From NCBI GenBank assembly GCA_029204225.1, contig CM055111.1:16031019-16095018 (forward strand): DNA of 64,000 nucleotides. Reading direction: 5' to 3'. The number at the start of each line of letters is the position of its first letter. Position 1 is the first letter of the stretch. This DNA comes from Diphasiastrum complanatum (lineage: Eukaryota > Streptophyta > Lycopodiopsida > Lycopodiales > Lycopodiaceae). Below, in pieces: positions 59,343-64,000 of this stretch. A program made the position numbers and the translations under genes. Under the pieces are notes generated by a model, which saw only the letters and a program-made list of their open reading frames with translations, did no database searches and was not told where the DNA came from.

Positions 59343-61300
59343 GTGTTGAAGATGTTCAAATCTAGTCTCTTGAAAGTCACAAATTACATTTGTAGGATCA
59401 TATCACAGGTTTTTATTCACATGGCATCAATAGGTGGCATCCTATTGAAGGAAAGAAAGGATCTTGAGTGCAACTTTTGTGGCAAGGGAGGATATTTTTT
59501 CTCAAGATGCTACAAAAAGAAGATTAATACATCCAAGGAGAACCAAAGCAACGGGGCCGAGGTGAAGGATGGAGCTTCAAGTTCAAAATGCAAATACAAG
59601 AACGACAAGTCCAACGAAAGTTGTTTCCTTTGTGGAAAGGTGAATGAGGCTTGGAGTTTCAGGCATTCCAAGATTTGTCTGCAAGAGTCCATCACAACAC
59701 ATGTCAAATATTTTGAAATTTTTCATTTGGAAGTGCATTGTTTGGTTCAAGATGCAAAGATAGATGTCACATTCATGAAAGTAACTTGGATTTATTTTAT
59801 GTCCTTGGAAAGTATTTTGCTTGGAACTTTGGACAAGTTCAAACTTATTGTTATTATCCAATAGAAATCAATCAAGAATAAGGAGCAATCACAAAATGAA
59901 AATAGTTTCATTTATGCTCTCATGTCAACTTATGAAGAACCATTTTTTTTTTAAGAGATTTTTGTATCTCAAAGGTGGATTAAGGCAATACTAGTTGAGT
60001 GCGATGTCTTAAAAGATAGCAAAATATGTTTTCCTTGTAAGCTTACATTAGTTATGAAGTCAAGGAAATGGAAATATCTTCATAATGTAGGATCTTTTGG
60101 TTTCAATAAGATCATGAATGATGTGTTCATTCATAAAGATGAAAATTGTAAGTTTTCAATCTTAAAGGAAAGTTGTAAACTCCTTATGAGAATAAGTGAA
60201 GCATCCAAAGTGGACATTTATATCCATAAGCAAGTAGTTAGCCTTATTGAGATGGAAATACCTTTTGATTTCAATATTGGAAAGTTGTGGTGATTTTTGG
60301 ACTTATGTTTTTAGCATAAGTAATCTTGATAGGAAGTGCATATTGAATGGTCATACTTGTTGTGATCATTATGAGACATGGAGGTCTCAGATTTCCATAA
60401 AAAATGAGCACCATGAAGAGGATCTTAAGGAGTCATCTCAAGGTTCAAATGTGCCAAGGATTGAGGAGGAGAATCCTTCTCAAGGTTCAAGTGTGCCAAG
60501 GATTGAGGAGGAGAGACCTTCTCAAATTGTGATTCCAAAAAAAACTCAAGAAATATGGGTGAGTCCATGTGGCTCACATTTCAAGGGAAAGAGGAGCATA
60601 TCCCATGTGGTATACATCACATACTTACTTCTCTTATGTCATTTGATAAATCAATCTGCTTTAGTGAGATCATTGCATCTCAAAATTGGAGTAAAGCCAT
60701 ACTAGTTGAGTATGAAGTCTCTCTTGAGAACATAGATGATGTTCTTAAAAAGGTTGAAATTGATTTTAAATCAATCAGAAAGCAAATGGTTATTTCATCA
60801 AATGTATGCTCTTAAGTCATGTAAGAGCAAAAGTGACTTGTCCACTCATAGTTTAAAAATTTGTATTGAGGCAAATTGTAAATTCTTTATGAGAGTTAGT
60901 GAATCATCTTTTAAAGACACTTATCTCCATAATGAAGTATTTAGCCTCATTGGATTTGAGATTAGCATGATAAACAAGCATGAAGATATGATGCAAACAC
61001 TTTGTTATTATAGCATGCATAGTCTTGCCAACCTGGATGAGTCTAATTCTCTAGATCATGGTAATATGATGTTAGATCTTTGTGATCCTAATAAGACAAG
61101 AAGAAATCTTTATTTTCTCATGGAGGATAATGCACATGAAGAAGGAGCAAGCCTCAAGGTCAAGCATCTACATGAAATTTGGATGGAATCAATTTTGGAG
61201 GTGCTAGGATGGTGCAAAGCTCTCAAGTTCATCAAAGATGTCAACATCAAAGAAGCACTATCATGGATATGGTGATTTCGGATCAACATCAAGCTCATTG
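59343..61300 (+). mobile_element. Highly decayed Copia-related internal region
   Basis: Zinc-knuckle-like CNFCGKGGYFFSRC (about 59470) and CFLCGKVNE (about 59620) resemble Copia gag. At 60440-60525 two tandem 42-bp units encode SVPRIEEERPSQ-like repeats, as in the linker between Copia integrase and reverse transcriptase. Later frames (60736-61275) show no clear enzyme motifs. The order and the LTR that follows suggest a degenerate, perhaps non-autonomous, element. Confidence 0.55.
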
Positions 61301-61410
61301 GCTGATCTTCACACCTTTTGAACCTGCAAAGACCAATTCAGCCCATGGAGTCAAGTTCAAGATCATCATGGTTTTTATAAAGCTAGATTTACCAAGCCAC
61401 ATTTTTGAGG

Positions 61411-62118
61411 TGTGAAAAATTCAAAAATTATGCTTGGTCAAGGCCAAATCTATGTATATAGGATGATTACACATGTGTGAAGCCTGTTCCCACGTGTGAA
61501 ATAAATGTACTTTTCATGTAGTACAATCATATAGCTTGTACATATAGTTTAAATCAAGTTCTAGTGGCTAAAAAGGCCAAAATCTAGTTTTATAGTCATA
61601 TGCCACATGGCATCTATCTAGAGATTGCATGAAGCCACATCATGAGATTAGGTGTCAAATCCCATGTGTAGAGGGCTTCTCACATGTGTGGAATAAGCTA
61701 AGGAAGTCGAATTTGCACTTCTAGAAGAGTTTTTCCCTAGTTCTCTACATAGAAGAAAAATGGACCAAAAGTGCTCAAAATAGAAAGTTTTGTCCAAGTG
61801 GCAATTTTGCATGTTGAATCATCATATGAGAAAGCACCTTCACACATGTGGGATCAGAGAGATGATCAATACCACGAGCTCCACTTATTGTATATATAGA
61901 GCCAAATTTGGCCATAATCATTGTGAGACACCAATCTTGGTTTTGGAAGTAATTACACCTACCTTTAATTAATGATTGTTCTTATTAGAATTTTGTGTCT
62001 AGAATAGATCTAGATTGATCTTAATCTCAAGTAGATTGATAGATCAAGTAATCTGACAACCAATCCCTCTTGAGGATCAGATTCGAATCCACTCCTGGTC
62101 CTTTTTGTACTTTTTCCA
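61411..62118 (+). repeat. Copia-type 3' LTR related to the LTR at 15601
   Basis: Begins TGTGAAAAATTC at 61411, resembling the LTR start at 25003. Contains GTGTGAAGCCTGTTCCCACG (61475-61494), nearly the same as 15685-15706, and further CACATGTG-type palindromes at about 61682 and 61841. The right end is approximate. Confidence 0.7.
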
Positions 62119-63660
62119 TAGTTACAAGCTAATCCATCTGAATCATTCGGACCCAGCCAGAAAAAAGGGAAGAAAAGAGTTCATGGGAATAAGAATAAAA
62201 AATATTTCGACGAACTGGATCAAGCTGCATCTGAATTTAGACAAAAGAAAAAGTTGTCCCGGAAAAAGGCTAGAAGGACCAATGTTTGCTTCCATTGCGG
62301 TCAGCCTGGACACGTTATGAAATTCTGTCCAAAATGAAAGAAAGGCGCAGCTCAAGTGATTGAGATGCCAGGTAAAGAGAATCTTAAGCTGAAAATTAAT
62401 AAAATCAATTGTGAGTGTGATTTTTCTTTCAGTACTACTTCATTCTTGCCAAATAATTTATTTCGTTTGAAAGGCGTTGTGAATGGACATGAAGTTAGTA
62501 TTTTAGTGGATAGTGGAATGCTTAAAGATGGAAGGGTTGCTACATCCCTTAGATATCCCTCAAAAACGATGGGAAAGTATATCTATGATTTTGTGGTTGG
62601 ACTTCCAAGGACCCACCGTCAAAATGATTCTATTTGGGTTGTGGTGGACATGTTGACAAAGTTAGCTACTTTTATACCAGTCAAGTCAAATGCTAAGGCT
62701 TCAAATTTAGCCCAGATCTTTGTGGAATGACTATTTAGGCTTTATGGACTGCCAAGTGATATAGTTAGTGATAGAGATCCTAAGTTTACAAGTCACTTTT
62801 GGTCAGCTGTATTCCATAAGTTTGAAACCTCGTTTAGTTTTAGTTCATCTGATCATCCCGAATCAGATGGCCAGACTCAGAGAACTAATCAGACTATGGA
62901 AGACATGTTGAGAACTTATGTGTCTCACAAGCAATCTCAGTGGGAAGATTACATTCCTTTGATTGATTTTACTTATAACAGTAGGAAACATTCTTCTACT
63001 GGTTATAGTTCATTTATGCTGATGTACGGTTTTCAAACTAGACCTCTGGTAAATGTGGAGACAAAGTCTGTTAAGATCCAGAAAGTTGCAGATTTCTTGC
63101 ATGATATGCGTGAAATATTGCAAGTGGCCCATGATTGTATTCGGAGTGCTCAGGATAGAGCTAAGCACTATGCCGATCTTAAGAGGTCTCCCAGAGATTT
63201 AAAGTTGATGACTGTGTATATCTTAGAATGCCTAAGGATTCTAAGACTATGAGTATAGGGAAGCATTATAAAGTGTCTACGAGATATTGTGGACCATTTC
63301 GATTATAAAGAAAATTGGTTCTTTAGCGTACGAATTAGATCTTCAGAACAAGACTACAGCTCACCCAGTGTTTCATGGTAAGCCGATTGAAATTAAGTTT
63401 GCATGAAGGTGAAGTAGTTGGTTCAGAGGAAGATCTGACCCATTTGGAGGACTCATCGCTTAGTGTTCCTTTGAAACCTGAAAAGGTACTCAAAACCAGA
63501 GATAAACAATTGAGAAATCATTCTATCTCTGAGTGCTAAATCAGGTGGAAGGGACGGACTGAGGGATGATGATTCATGGGAAATGGTCGAAAGCATAAAG
63601 AAGAATTTCTCTAGTTTTCATTTCTAGAGATAGAAATGGTTTAAGGGGAGAAGAATGCTA
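62119..63660 (+). mobile_element. Gypsy (chromovirus-like) element with internal loss
   Basis: Zinc knuckle CFHCGQPGHVMKFCPK (about 62283), protease start (RLKGVVNGHEVSILVDSG about 62470), then directly integrase core (YIYDFVVGLPRTHRQNDSIW about 62580; SDRDPKFTSHFW; SSDHPESDGQTQRTNQ) to about 63290. Reverse transcriptase and RNase H are absent. TTTAAGGGGAG (about 63640-63650) is a polypurine tract. Broken. Confidence 0.9.
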
Positions 63661-64000
63661 TGTCCATGTCCTGTACAAGGGAATCGGAACTATTCTTGAC
63701 GTGGATAGCCAGTCACTCCAGTTGTATGTGGTTATTAGTTATGCTACGTCATTCCAGACATAGTTGTATTAAATAATTAATAATCATATGAGGGCCCAGA
63801 CCTATAATTGGACATAGGAGTACATGCATGGTGAAGACTGCTTTAATGCAAGAATAGGAGATCAATAGCTCAATTTAGGTTGCATGGGAATCCTAAAGGG
63901 AAATATTCTTTCTCTCTTGAGAAGAATAAGTCTAGTGGAAACTCGCCCATCCTCCTATTGTGAATTGTGATTCTTGAGCCAGTTCTTCCTCTCATCTCTT
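63661..64000 (+). repeat. 3' LTR of the Gypsy element, cut by window end
   Basis: TGTCCATGTCCTGTAC at 63661 follows the polypurine tract by about 10 bases; the LTR continues past the window. Confidence 0.7.

Noticed and set aside
60440-60525. Minisatellite or host repeat protein.
   Set aside because: Only two 42-bp units, inside Copia-like linker coding next to a Copia-type LTR.

Overview
This window looks like nuclear DNA of a land plant that makes swimming sperm. Most of it is a graveyard of nested, broken LTR retrotransposons (Copia and Gypsy), with Helitron and Penelope-like remnants, the usual make-up of a large plant genome. The exception is one host gene that can be read from start to stop on the minus strand, 46925 down to 29593. 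Its eight exons, all joined by GT-AG introns in phase 0, encode a radial spoke protein 3 (RSP3/RSPH3) of about 433 residues. RSP3 is an axonemal protein, so conifers and flowering plants, which lack motile sperm, are unlikely sources. A cycad, Ginkgo, fern, lycophyte or bryophyte fits. The long, transposon-filled introns favour a cycad, Ginkgo or fern, but the sequence alone does not decide this.

Layout. 1-1.5 kb: Gypsy gag remains. 1.9-7.1 kb: an old dispersed repeat (inverted partner at 50.5-52.3 kb) interrupted at 2510-5834 by a young, internally rearranged chromodomain Gypsy element with three 358-bp LTRs and a 5-bp target duplication. 8.3-16.5 kb: a gag-like piece, a minus-strand Copia element with both LTRs (9030-14452), and the 3' part of another Copia element (14453-16477). 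17.2-24.8 kb: a mixed accessory region holding a fold-back repeat, a Penelope-like reverse transcriptase fragment, a protein kinase pseudogene, Helitron helicase pieces split by a Copia insertion, and a GC-rich BED-finger reading frame lying just before an LTR. 25.0-27.5 kb: the 5' half of another Copia element.

29.6-46.9 kb: the RSP3 gene. Its second intron (10.9 kb) holds two Copia elements back to back (36003-44317). Upstream are a GA/CA microsatellite and a tiny tRNA-derived retroposon with a perfect 15-bp target duplication. 47.9-64 kb: further Copia and Gypsy fossils, including a Gypsy element followed by an unusual coiled-coil coding stretch (56.8-57.9 kb), and a Gypsy element whose 3' LTR runs off the window.

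Only RSP3 looks like a working host gene. The rest can be read mainly as insertion history: Copia into Helitron, Copia next to Copia inside an intron, and Gypsy into an older repeat.
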